NCBI GenBank assembly: GCA_946811695.1
Contig: OX328124.1
Span: 61,440,704-61,504,703, forward strand
DNA from: Gonocerus acuteangulatus
Lineage: Eukaryota; Arthropoda; Insecta; Hemiptera; Coreidae
Direction: 5' to 3'
Length of the DNA stretch: 64,000 nucleotides
Below are positions 36,420 to 49,313 of this stretch, in pieces. Position 1 is the first letter of the stretch, and every line of letters begins with the position of its first letter. Position numbers and translations under genes: made by a program. Below the pieces are notes generated by a model. The model saw only the letters and a list, made by a program, of their open reading frames with translations. It was not told the origin of the DNA and made no database searches.

Positions 36420-36595
36420 TTACGCCTGACTCAAGCTAGAGAACACGACGAGAGGACTTCCTGATAAGGAAAGTCCCTGAAGAGGTGCGAGACAAAGGCA
36501 CGAAACATGTCGGGTAAAAGATAGCAAATAAAGTAGGCAATTTGAACTAATGGTTTACTGCTTTATCGACCCCCCTGCCTTATATTTATTATTTC
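36420..36595 (+). mobile_element. solo Penelope-like terminal fragment
   Basis: Shares CTAGAGAACACGACGAGAGG and ACTTCCTGATAAGG with 22655-22693, then the hammerhead-like motif, then an AATAAAGTAG...CTGCTTTATCGACC hairpin region matching 22870-22920. About 128 bases between the first two blocks are deleted relative to the copy at 22649-22920. No coding region is attached. Confidence 0.7.
36475..36514 (+). ncRNA. hammerhead-like ribozyme motif D
   Basis: The order is CCC, CTGAAGA, G, stem II GTGC/GCAC with a 9-base loop, GAAAC, ATGTC, GGG. The core is identical to motif B, with a different stem II loop. It lies within the solo Penelope-like fragment. Confidence 0.65.
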
Positions 36596-36779
36596 TTTCT
36601 AAAGCAGGGTGTATCGCAAGTAGGTGACAAGTAGGCGGTCAAATAAGACCAAAAATGTAATTAAAAACGCGGCCAACCGCTCGTTTCTTTCTCGTTCTTT
36701 TCCAGACTTATGTCGTTTTAAAGGTTATTTTCTCTACAAGTATATATTCGTTTTCAATGTTCTATGGGATTATTGAAAT

Positions 36780-38942
36780 CGGGTCATTCCATGTCAAATC
36801 AACAAGGGTCACAACCCGACCTTCTTGGATTTTAATAAAATTTGGTAGGTTGGTTACTCTAACAAAAAATAACCAAAAACAATTTTTTAAAAATTTTTAT
36901 CTGTTTCCGTTTTTTTAGTATTAATTTTCAAAGTATTGAAAAACCGTCTTTTTTTGGTCAACTGGATGATGTTAATTGCTTGGTAGATTGAGTTCTATTT
37001 TAGCTAGAATAGTCAGCATAGTCTCATTGTTTAGCTTATTAAATGGACTTTAATTTGATATACAACAATACCAACTTATTACAAATTTTACGTTTCAAAC
37101 AAAATTTCGAAAACTTGTACGTAACGGTTTTCGAAAAACTGTACTTTTAAAATTCTGAAAAAAATATATTTGAATCTTCAGTTCATTGACTACATATGCT
37201 GTTAGTTTCATTATGGGATGGGAACGGGATCATTTTATAACATAATTTTGTCTTTATAATTGTCACTGCGTAGTTGGTAAAAATATGGTGATTGATGGGT
37301 ATTTGTATTGTAAATTCAGCAATAAGCATCCCTGATCAAAATTTGAATTTTTTTCAGACAGAACTAAAATTAAAGGGGAGATTTGGAAAAAAAAAATACT
37401 GGAACCCAGAAATTGCACCCTTTCATTCCTTTAACTAAGAAAAAAATTAAGACTCAACTTGACTCGAACTTTAATAAAAGTGAAGTTGAACTGGTAACTG
37501 CTTTAGACACAGATACAGTAGCCTTTAATGAAAAAATATGTGGTAGTTTTATTGCCCCAACAAAAATGAGGAGATTGATGAAATAAAATTTAACATCCAA
37601 CATGTCTCAATTATTACAAATTTCATTTTTCAAAAAATGTTTTACATAATTTTAGACTACAAATGATGCTGGTTTTATTATGGGATGGCAATGGAAAAAA
37701 AAAAAGAAAAAAAGAAAAAAAAGACCATTTATAACATTTAATAAACGGTAATATCCATTTTTGTGCTATTGTGTGTAACTGTGTAGTAGACATGCCAGCT
37801 ACCACTGGTTGTCATATTCACAGGTAATAAAACCGCCACATATTTTTTCATTGAAGGCTACTGGATCAGAGTCTAAATCAGTTAAAATTATGTTGTAAAA
37901 TGTTCCCATAATGAAACTAACAGCATATATAGTCAATGAACTGAAGATTGAAATATATTCAGAATTTTAAAAGAACAGTTTTTCAAAAATCGTTTTGTAC
38001 AAATTTTCAAAACATTTTTTGAAAAATGAAATTTGTAATAATTGAGACATGTTGGATGTTAAATTTTATTTCATCCATCTCCTCATTTTTGTTGAGTACA
38101 CATATCAGCCACCACTGGTCGTCATATTTACAGGCAATAAAACTACCACATATTTTTCCATTGAAGGCTACTGTATCTGTGTCTAAATCAGTTACCTACC
38201 AGTTCAACTTCACTTTTATTGAAGTTCGAGTAAAGTTGAGTCTTAATTTTTTTTCTTAGTTAAAGGAATGAAAGGGTGCAATTTCTGGGTTCCAGTAATT
38301 TTTTTTTTTTTTTTTTTTTTTTTTTCCAAATCTCCACTTTAATTTTAGTTCTGTCTGAAAAAAATTCAAATTTTGATCAGGGATGCTTATTGCTGAATTT
38401 ACAATACAAATATCCATCAATCACCATATTTTTACCAACTACGCAGTGACAATTATAAAGTCAAAATTATGTTATAAAATGATCCCGTTCCCATCCCATA
38501 ATGAAACTAACAGCGTATGTAGTCAATGAACTGAAGATTCAAATATATTTTTTTCAGAATTTTAAAAGTACAGTTTTTCGAAAACTGTTACGTACAAGTT
38601 TTCGAAAATTTGTTTGAAAAGTAAAATTTGTAATAAGTTGGTCTTGTTGTATATCAAATTAAAGTCCATTTAATTAGCTAAACAATGAGACTATGCTGAC
38701 TATTCTAGCTAAAATAGAACTCAATCTACCAAGCAATTAACATCATCCAGTTGACCAAAAAAAGACGGTTTTTCAATACTTTGAAAATTAATACTAAAAA
38801 AACGGAAACAGATAATTTTTTTTAAAAAATTGTACCATTCAAGGAGTTGTTAGAGCTATTAGGATTCAAAATTTCAAAAAAATCTAAGAGGGTCGGGTTG
38901 TAAACAGTACTTTCATTGGTTGAATTGACATGGAATGGCCCA
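36780..38942. mobile_element. 2.2-kb foldback element with captured coding segment
   Basis: Two long arms, about 36781-37648 and 38014-38942, are inverted copies of each other at high identity. They end in GGGYCATTCCATGTCAA outside. The centre (37650-38013) holds a third, partial copy in the same orientation as the right arm. Each copy contains a short coding-like segment (VAFNxKICGxFI..., followed in two copies by C.YD.QWxL). 37383-37586 is an open frame through the left-arm copy. Transcription across it would give a long double-stranded hairpin. No transposase is present, so it is a non-autonomous foldback. Confidence 0.85.
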
Positions 38943-39632
38943 ATCAGTTTTAAGCATAATGCGCTTTTAATATTCATAAGTATGTTTTTAGAACGGCAAG
39001 TATTCCGGTTGAGTTGCCAGTTATGTAAGATTGTTCATATCAAGACTTACAAACCGAACGGAATATTCTTAGAGATAGATGCGAAAGGTTTGAAGTGTAC
39101 AATCAAAAAACGTGTGGTTGTATTGATTAACAGCTAAGCCTTGACGAAAGACAATTCGCAAAGGCGCTGTATTATTTATGGCAGGGTCACCTGCTACGCT
39201 CCTATTATTATGGAATTTTAGACGAGGATCTGCTTGGAATAGGTGTTACTTATTCTAGACCGCTATTTACTTTACTTCCTCTGACACCTTCCCAGTTAAA
39301 TGTTAAAATGAATATACTATCTACAACAAGGATGTAAATTTTGACTCTGGATGTAAGATAGTTTGATTGTGTCTTACAGAGAAGAGGTCCATAACTTCAT
39401 AAGATAAGAATGAGACATTTTTTACGAAGTGAATGTGACAGAGACTAATCCTCTATTGTGAATCTGTAATAACTTATTCAGTAGGTATCCGAGAATGCAA
39501 TTCGTCAGAGCATTTTCATTTTTAGAACAGTACTCTTGAGCCAAGTGGCCAATATCCTGCATATTTAGAAGAGAACTATTCAGAAATCGCTCTGACAAAA
39601 TTCGTGTCGATTAATTTGCCATGCACATGTAG
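38943..39632. other. intergenic DNA, nothing recognised
   Basis: No gene signal and no repeat that I can place. Confidence 0.3.
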
Positions 39633-39940
39633 ACAGGGTGTCCCGTAAATGTCTAGTCATATTGTGAGAGGTGATAGAGGACCCTTAGGGGAACAAAAAA
39701 TGTTATATGACGATTTTCCGAATTCTCGCCCATAAGGGAGAAAACGTCGTTTTATTATTTTATCGAGACAAACGTGGTTTTTAGAAGAATAGTCGTTGTA
39801 GCTCCGTCCCAGGTGGTTCTACTAGAAAGGAAGTGAAACCAATCGAAAGGTGAGTAAATTTACTATAAAACTAAAGGGGTTCCCCTAAGGGTCCTCTATC
39901 ACCTCTCACAATATGACTAGACATTTACGGGACACCCTGT
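39633..39940. mobile_element. 308-bp MITE with about 61-bp terminal inverted repeats
   Basis: 39633-39694 begins ACAGGGTGTCCCGTAAATGT. The inverse complement lies at 39880-39940. Both arms run through CTAGTCATATTGTGAGAGGT and the GAGGACCCTTAGGGGAAC block with near identity. The ACAGGGTGTCCC end is common in Tc1/mariner-type MITEs of arthropods. No ORF is present. Confidence 0.85.
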
Positions 39941-40089
39941 ATAATTGATGGGTATATAAAGGACATTTCATAATATATATATGTTGACATGGATATGACT
40001 AGGGGTCAGCTAGAATATGTGTAAACTCTGACTTGGATCAGATTTGTTACCCATTTGTCATCTTTTCAGGGCATTTTCTAACTCCCTTA

Positions 40090-40225
40090 ATAGGGGGCCA
40101 GTTTATGACGTCGGCGTAATGACGCCGATTCAATGACGTGGCGGAAGTGCCGACTAGAAATTCACGTTTCAGAACCCATAGATCACGAAAATAACGTTGC
40201 TTCAAATTTTTATATATAAACCGAA
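40090..40225 (+). repeat. R-TA 5' part, short copy
   Basis: GGCGGAAGTGCCGACTAGAA, CGTTTCAGAACCCATAG and TTCAAATTTTTATATATAAA match the family's 5' half. The (TA)n position holds only about four repeats. The GGAGG hairpin region is replaced by other sequence. Confidence 0.6.
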
Positions 40226-40273
40226 GAAATCGGTAATTAAACTGTTTTTTCCTCGTTTTCCTCAGTTTTTCAT

Positions 40274-40277
<4 letters not shown>

Positions 40278-40312
<35 letters not shown>

Positions 40313-40640
40313 TGCACTTAAGCATTATTTTTTTTTAAACACGTTGTTTCCGATACATTTTTGTATTTGCTTATAGAGCCATCCTCAGAAATCTGTGTTA
40401 GGCATGAGTTAAAAGGCGGATTCAGTAATTTCAATTTCTGTGTAAGTTGGCTACTGCCAGTTTCCTGTGCTTTGTAATGCCTATTAAAGCCCTTTTCTTC
40501 GAGATGTTGTTGGAGTAGGTATTGACATTTTTGACGAAAAAGAAAAAGAAGAAGTTTATTTCTATTCTATGCTTTCCAAATGCCACTAGGAATAAGTACG
40601 GTAACGCTCTAAGATTATGCAGTTCCTGTAAGTCGGACTT
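40278..40640 (+). repeat. poly(T) run and R-TA 3' end
   Basis: Poly(T) runs at about 40278-40311. 40435-40640 repeats the order seen at 16460-16572 (GTGTAAGTTGGCTACTGCCA, CTTCGAGATG, GTAACGCTCTAAGATT, GCAGTTCCTG, GTCGGACTTTTTC). Confidence 0.55.
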
Positions 40641-41451
40641 TTTCTGTTCTAAAACAAAAAGAACTTTACAAATGGGCTGCCAAACTGTTCAAAATTTATA
40701 AGAGCACTCTCATATAAATTTTGAAAATTAAATTAAATTTTACATGGTACTTGCAAGAGACGATTTGTCATTACAATCAGAATGAAAACATTGTTACACT
40801 CCTGTTTTGTTAGAGGCCTACACAACTAAAGTTACTCTCCGCCAACCCATTCCAATTTTCCAAGTGTTTAATTTTGAAATGACATACATGATCAACAGTT
40901 TTTACTATAAGGGAAATATTTCACATTAAAAAAAAAAAAAAAAAATCCAATGACTTTTGGGGGGCCTCATCAGGGGCACATTAATACTTTACTGAATGAC
41001 CACCATCAGTGTATACTACGTTATCTGTTTTATTTAATGGGCTTGGAGAAACAGATTTGGAGCCTCTAATGAAAGCATGGATTCCGATTTTCCTAGTTTG
41101 TGATTATTGCTTCTATAAATGACATGAAACGTTAAAATGTTCAGTGCAATATTTTGTTTTCATTTTAAGTTTATGTTTTAAGTTGAGAATACTGAGAAAT
41201 AATTTAGGTTTTCTATTAGCTGAATCTATAGTTGACAAATTTTTGTTGGAATTACAGAGAGATAGAAATGCTTTTATCCTCTCCGAACCTCTGACCATGA
41301 TCCTAATGATAATGTGCCTATAGATATTTCTTTTGAGAGGTACCTTGTTAACAATTGAAATATTTGATTGAAAGAGAGATTACTTAAAAACTTATTTTTA
41401 TTAACAAAAATGTCTGGATAAAGCTTTAACAGAACTGATATTTTTTTTTAG
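40641..41451. other. region just upstream of the first coding myosin exon
   Basis: It should contain the end of an upstream intron of the myosin gene, because an AG acceptor precedes the first coding exon at 41450-41451. I see no clear 5' UTR exon, TATA box or promoter. A poly(A) run is at 40927-40945. Confidence 0.35.
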
Positions 41452-41458
41452 ATCAGAG

Positions 41459-41584
41459 ATGGAGAAAAGTCTTTACGAGAGAGACAGAGTAGGAGTACAA
41501 GACTGCGTACTCCTAGAGGAGTATAGAAGCCAGGAGGCCTTCATTAACAACCTCGAGAAGAGGTTTAATCACAATCTTATTTAT
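41459..41584 (+). CDS. myosin coding exon 1
   Basis: Codons 1-42, from ATG to LIY. Exon begins at 41452 after TTTTTTTTAG. Donor GTAAGT at 41585, phase 0. Confidence 0.92.
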
Positions 41585-44500
41585 GTAAGTATTTTCTTTT
41601 TTTCATTTTATTTTAAGAGGAAGTTTGCCTCATTAAACATATCTAACAAATTCCCTTTTTGTGACTTAATGGAAAAGTAAGAGAAGTGATTTTATGTTTC
41701 TTAATTGCCATTAGAAATTTAGATTTCTGAGGTAGATGAAATTGTTGGATCAGTAAATTACTACATAATTGTCAGAGATCAATTATCCTTTCTTTTATAA
41801 TAAATGTACATTCGTAATATATTAAAGTCTAAATTATAAAACATTGTTGAGAGAGAGGACCTGCATTCCGCCCAAAGATCGATCAAAATCTTTGGAGAAT
41901 TAGGACCTACATCTTTATATCTGTACCTTGGGACAAAAAGGGCCAATGTCCGAACCTGCATTTGAGTGAACTGCACGAGTCACATCAGGGTGAGATAGAC
42001 ATAATTGTTAAAAAGGCCTATATTAAAGAAAAATATTTTTTTCCTCAATAACTAACAATGGGAACACATTTGCTCTTTTAACAATCACTGTTTATCCCGC
42101 CCTGATGTCACTCGTGCAGTTCACTCAAAATTGATAAGGATTTATAAAGCCACTTTTATAAAATATAACAACATTTTGAGATGATGAAGTATCCTTAGGT
42201 CTTAAAAAAGAAAGAAATATTTAAACCTCCAAGGTAACTAAAGAAACTGAAAAAACATATGATAATGGCATCTATGGTTTGGCTTCTGAATTTTTAATAT
42301 GGTTAACTTATCCTCACCAAGATTGTAAGTTTAAGTAAAACTTAAGGCGAACGAACGAAACTTAACTTAGGGCTGCCTTTTTCAATAGACGTATTGATGA
42401 ATAAAGAGAATTTATTTTGAGCTTTCTATAATAATTTACATTCTTTAAATATTTGTCTGCTTCTAAAATTTATATTTATACGTTTTGAACAAAGTATCTC
42501 AGCCTTTTATATTTCTTATTGTCCCAATGAGCAGAAAAAAAAAGAATAAATAATACTATATATTTATATTTATTTCCAGACATACATTGGCAATGTTTTA
42601 GTCTTCATCAACCCTTACAAAGCACTCCCAATATATGGAGAGAGTGATATTAAAAAATATCAGAAGACACACCTGATAGAAAACTCTCCACATGTGTAAG
42701 TAAACTATCTCTGGATCATTAAGGAACATAATTCAGATCTATATGTCATGCAATTTATTTATGATTATGGCTTTATAGAAACATATAAATTCTTTCAGTT
42801 TTGCTATTGCTGAATCTGCGTACCGAGATATGATTGAAGAAAATAAGGATCACTGTATTTTAATTTCAGGTTAGTTTTTAAATGAAAACTTAATTTTAAT
42901 TGTATTTTTTTTTTTAAAGTATAAACAGATCTTCAAAACAACTTTTAATTTTATTAAATAGCTTAACACTGGGCTTACATTTATTGAGCCAATAGAAGAG
43001 AATAGGTCATATTGGCTCAACATAAGCCTGATCTTTCAAGATTTTGCACATCAGTATCTAACAACGAGATTAGAAAAAAATAAATTTGAATTTCGTAGTG
43101 CTCATCATTTGACGATAAAGAAAATCTAGATCCAATTATACATTATTCTAAACACAATGTCTGAAGTCCTTGCTGAAAACAGATAGCTCATAGATAGTGC
43201 CACACCATAACTCTGAAGAAAAGGATTATAAACTTTCACAAGAAGGCATTGTAGGCTTGCCAAAAAAAGAATTGCTATTGTTACAAATATGAACATAAAT
43301 AAACAAGATATTTTTTTCAATTCTGAAGTTGATAACGTACTGACAAATTTTCAATAATGAGATATAAACTTATTGAGGTACTGAAGTTTCTTTTAAAGAA
43401 GCGTCTTTCAAGGCTCAATGTTGGAAATAAATTAACCAGACCAAATTATTTGAAACTTCATGATTCAAAATTAACTTAATCGTATAAAAAGAAGTATTTT
43501 AAAATTGTAATTGTTATTCAGGTGAGTCTGGTTCTGGAAAAACAGAAGCTAGTAAAAGAGTGCTAGAGTACATTGCTGCCGTATCAAATCAACATGGAGA
43601 TGTGAAGAGTGTGAAAGACAAATTACTGAGGCTGAACCCAGTCTTAGAGGCTTTTGGAAATGCTAAAACCATTCGAAATGACAATTCAAGTAGATTTGGT
43701 AAATACATGGATATAGAATTTAATTCTATGGTAAGATAATAATTTAATAATACGTTTATGTAAAAATAAATATACGCACATAAATATCCATGTATTATTA
43801 AATTTTATTATTTTTTCTAGGGTGATCCTGTTGGAGGAAATATATTAAATTATCTTCTAGAGAAGTCGAGAGTAGTCCATCAAAACAATGAGGAAAGAAA
43901 TTTTCACATTTTTTATCAGCTATTGGCTGGGGGAACAGAAGAATTACTTGAAACGTTACATATTTCTAGAAATATTTCAGCTTACAATTATTTAACAAAC
44001 AAAGTAAGTTCAGTCAGATTCATATTACTCTCTCATTTAGTTGTACAACATTCGTATAATTGAAGTCTGACTCTAGAGAGGATGGAATAAGAGATTTATC
44101 AATGACAAAAATATGCACTTGTAAGGTAAGAATACTATTTGTTTTGCTAGATAGGACAAGGATTCATCCTTGTGCTGGATGTGTCCTGGCCCTCCTTATC
44201 CGTCTTGGTCGGAGATTAAGGAAGCCAATAAAATTAGAGGTCTGTGGCCAATAGGGTTTCCACTGTCTTCGTTCACTTCTTCGGTCGCCCACTTGGGGCG
44301 CTGGTGATGATGCGGGCCTCTCTACTATCTTCTTCAGGATGGGCCACCAGTTGTTGGAGAGGACGAGTCCTCCCTTTCTATTTAAGCTGGCTGGATGTTT
44401 GTTGATCTTGATCGCCTCCCTGATGGGTCTCCTTGTCAGTGTGTCTTCCTTCACTATGCTCTTGGCTTGGTCAAACAGGTCTTACTTGGGGCACTCTCTT

Positions 44501-45374
44501 GCCACCGCAGAGGTTTTGGTGCATCCCAGCCTGTAGTCTGCAGCGTGTTGTCAAATTCGGGTGGCTCCCTTCTTCCCCCTTTACCCTACATACACCTTTC
44601 CATAGTCGCATGGTAGAAGGTATAACACCCTGGTATTGTACCCCACTGCTTGTCCTTGCTTTTGCTAAGGAGGTGTCCTCCATCTTCTGTCTTCTGAATA
44701 GTTTGCCTAGCTTTTTGCTGACACCACTGACATTCGGTAGGGTAATCTAAAATCTACTAAATCTAAAAGCCACAAATTTCTATAAAATTACTAAAGTGTT
44801 GTGTGTTTGTGACTTACTAAATATGCCTCCTATAAGGCGGCGGACAAATTTAGGCAGAAGAACCCGAAATGCAACGCATCAAATTAATTATCAATCTAAT
44901 TGTACTGCCCAGGAACGTGAAGATCGCAAAGAACGTGAAAGAATTTGGTTAAGACAGACCCGCGAAGCGCGACATTCGACTAATAATGGTGCAAGTTTGA
45001 ATCGAGCTGCTGTGAATTCATTACAGTGCCTGCAGCTGTGTTGTTATTTGACCTATGAACTCAGTTTGACTATAAACAAATCGCAGGGCGGTCATTAAGT
45101 GTTTGTGGTATTAATCCCCTGTTGGAAAACCATCTGCTCTGTTTATTTACGCGTCTGGTAATGAAACAAAAAATATCGTGTACCATTAAGTACTACAATA
45201 AAAATGAAACTTAATTTAGAATAAGTAAGAATAAAATGAAATATAATAAGTAGGTATCATAATAAGAAATCTGATATTGTAATTTTGATTGTGATTTTTA
45301 GTGACTATTAAAAGAATTTTAAGTGTTTTATAATTTTTATTTTTTGACGTAATGTAATTGTCGACTTATTAAGT

Positions 45375-45415
<41 letters not shown>

Positions 45416-47304
45416 CTTACTAGCTGTCCGGGTGTCCCAAATAGTAGAATAAGTATTAAAAAAAATTAACGAATTGACTGCTAGGCGGTACGAAGTTCGC
45501 CGGGTCAGCTAGTATATATATATATATATAAATTTATAAATAAATATAAATAAAATTAAAATTACTCTCGTTTCAATTATTAGACTCTGTGAATTCAAGA
45601 ATAAATTAAATTAGTTAAATAGCGTACTACTTACTTTTAAAGTAGACTGGTATCGAAATAAATGTAGCACTTGGCAATGCACACCACTCTGGGGTAGAAA
45701 ACTTTCCTCACAAAAAACCAACACTAGTAACAGAGTCTGCCAACTCCCTAGGAGGCCCCCGAGTAAACTAAAGCTAAACCGAGGTGTCCTGGGAGAGTCA
45801 AGTATCGAGGAAGGCAAGGGGGCTGGGAACCCGCCAGGCGGGTCGCAGGCCTGGTGGGAAAGGACGGGTGCACCCGTGAGGCGTGATAAGATTTAAACAT
45901 TTAAGTCTAGATATATCTGCAGAAACCAATAGTTTCTCTCGGTACAATATCTGTCCTCCTTCCATTTAACAGTATTTTCTTTTCTTTTTTAAAATTATAT
46001 TTTTCTTAATACAGGATGGAAGAATAAATGAAGGTATAAACGATGCTCACCAAATGGGAGAAGTTTGTCAGGCCATGCATGTAATGGGAATAAGTGCTCG
46101 AGAGCAAGGAGAAATAATGGCTATTATTGCAAGCATTTTACATCTAGGAAATATTGAAGTAAGAGAAACTGGTGGAGTTGCACAAGTCAGCGGGGAAGAA
46201 TCTTTGACATATGCTGCAAATGTGAGTTATTAAAACTACCTAAATATAATTTCTAAATTGTCAGAAATCTGTATATGAATAAAACTTAATTTCCAATTAG
46301 TTTGTTGATTTAAGGCTATTAAATTCTAAAAATATCCTGTACCCTTAAGGAAGTACTCCTTAATCTAAGCACAGTTTTCAGCAAATTGGTTAATTTACGC
46401 CACAAAACTGAGGATTGTGCTTAAACTATCCAATACCAATATTATAAACATAAAGATTCAAGCTCCTTAAAATTTTTGTTGAACAGCTGATTCAATAATC
46501 AAAAAAACAGTTTATTGTAAATATGTACATTTTCAATACAATAAATTGAATTTAAAATTATAAACCAGAACCAAAATTGAAGCTAAGCAGGTGTACATTA
46601 ATACTTAAGCTCGAAATTGAAGCCACTATTGTGTTAACAGACACACCCTTAAACAGCAGAAACATTTTTATATATGCACTCATTTTTACCTATAAAAATA
46701 TAAAGAGACTAGTACACCTTGACGACCAATATCTCCTCTTCTTCTATACATAAAATAAACCATAAGCCAACGCCATGAAAAAAAAATAAATAAATAAAAA
46801 ATAAAAAAAAATAATAAAATATGAATTCTAGTTTTATTTTTTAAAATGGTTCTTCCTTCTCTCAAGAATGAGGTATCGAATGTCTTCCATCAAGCTAATA
46901 TATCTTGGCTGATGATAAGGGAAGCAATAAGAAAAATAAATACAATAAAAAAGTGATGGATTTAAAAATATAATGCACTTCAGTTAATTACATAGCCACA
47001 CTCTTTGGAGGTCTGAACAAATTTGTATTTTTGTGCTCTGAAAAGAAGTACACAGGAAATAGTCATTTATTTTAGTCAACGGCTTGAATTAAAAGATTAT
47101 AGTGTAAACGGCGCTAATGGCCTAGATGCAGATGCCATTATATAAAAAATAAATAAAAAAATTATAGTGTAAAATATCCTAAATTATGAGTTTTTGAGCT
47201 TAACCAAGAGGTGCTGGGGTTTTTCTGACCCCGGATTCGGATTCAGCGACAGTGAATTATACTGTAAAGGTATCTGATTTGTGACTATATGACACTACAG
47301 AGAT

Positions 47305-47368
<64 letters not shown>

Positions 47369-48172
47369 CAATTATTGTGCATAAGCTGCTGAGGCCATGA
47401 GCACACCCTAGAGAGATAGTATTGTCAGTATTTTGCTCCCACCGCCTGATTTTTCCCTCTTCTGGCACCCATTGATAAATTAAATGAAGGCTTGGTGGGC
47501 GTAGGGGCATCTATTCCAAACCTTGAACGATGGCATTAGAAGGTAAAATACTCAAACTGAGGTCCTCTAGAATTGAGTTGAGTATTCTACCACGGAGATA
47601 ACCTCATCCCCACTTCAGTTATTTATAATATTTAAAACTTAAGGAGATAAATATACTGGATTTCAAAAATTGTGTAGTTTAATAATTCTACTAAATGAAT
47701 ATACAGATATTCATGTAATATAACTATTATTTTTTTTATAGCTACTTGGCTGCACAGAAGATGAGTTAAAGATGGCACTGACTCAAAAAACAATTCACGC
47801 ACGAGGGGAGAGTGTATCATCACCATTGGATAAAGAACTGTCCGTCTATGCAAGAGATGCTTTAGCAAAAGCCATTTATGATAGATTGTTTACATGGCTT
47901 GTGACGAGATTTAATGAATCCCTACAGACTAAGAAAAAGAATAGAAATAAAGTTATGGGAATTTTAGACATTTATGGATTTGAAATTTTTGAAGTCAACA
48001 GGTAAGCAGATTCCCCCCCCCCCAATTTTTTTTTAATAAAAATGAAACTTTAAAGAATTTCAATTAGTTTAATGAACGACTGAAATAACAAAGTGGATGG
48101 ATGGTTCTCACGTTTTTATATTTTCTAGTTTACAGAATATAGTGTGCAATAAAACACGCACGCACGCACGCA

Positions 48173-48270
<98 letters not shown>

Positions 48271-49254
48271 TATGTATGTATGTACAGTAAAACCTCTTAA
48301 ACTCGGACGTCCGGATAAACCGGACCCGTTAGTAAATGAAGACTTGTTTTACAGACGATAAATTGCTCAATCAGTAGGTAAATTACGCAAGTGTTCCTAG
48401 CGTCTCGGTTGAGGAACAGTATTATTTTGCTGTTTCGTTTGCTCATTCACTGCGATTCAGACGAAACGTAAAAACATTGTTGTGACTATGGAAAAAAGGA
48501 TGGAAGCATTGACAAGAACTGATAAGGGACAATCGTTAAGAACATTGCAGCAGAGTTTGGAGTAGGAATATCCACCGTATCTGATTGGAAAAAGAAAAGG
48601 AAATGCATTACAGACTTTTGTTTCAAGATGATTTCTAAGGACAGTTTATGGTGGTTATGTCTCACGCAAAAGGAAATATTGAGAAATTGATGGTGTATTT
48701 CGAGAGTCAAGCCGAAACATTGCTAAATGAACTTCTAATGTTACATCGGATGAGAGATCGCACTGCTCGTATGCGATACACTAAACTGAGATAGCAGAAG
48801 TTCACTGCATTTTTTTACTAAAGACTAGTTTGTACCTAAATTGATTACAGTGCAAATACAAAGGCTATTACAGTACAGTTTATGCGACTTTAGGGGAATG
48901 TATGTTGATAATAATTTCTAAACTCTATTAAAAATATTTTGGTGATTTATATTTTTTGATGTTTTTTCCCCGACATTCTCTGGATAACCTGGATTGGCCC
49001 TGGTCCCAGTTAATCCGGATAAAGGAGGTTTTACTGTACTAACATCTTTCTAAGAAAAGCAAATGCTTTTACAAAAGAAGTAATTGAGGAAGCAAAGGTA
49101 TTATCAAAATTTGAATTGATGAACCTCAGTTTTTTTGTATTTATATTTCATAATTTATTTATTTTACATGCATCATTCAGTGGACAATGAGCACACTGAA
49201 GTAAGTCTTCTCAGAAACAAAGAATATATCGGAAGTCGCCTTATTTAAATTTGC

Positions 49255-49313
<59 letters not shown>

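Noticed and set aside
37383..37586. Functional small gene in the foldback
   Set aside because: It lies in one arm of a palindrome whose other copies are broken, and the left-arm copy has lost the C.YD.QWWL part by deletion.
41779..41976. Minus-strand frame in myosin intron 1
   Set aside because: Overlaps an inverted-repeat element and shows no protein motif.
44796..44822. Upstream extension of the Helitron frame before ATG 44823
   Set aside because: The conserved protein start is the MPPIRRR at 44823. The nine codons before it are chance.
48097..48300. Open frame of alternating Thr-His over the CA repeat
   Set aside because: Microsatellite translation with no flanking coding signal.
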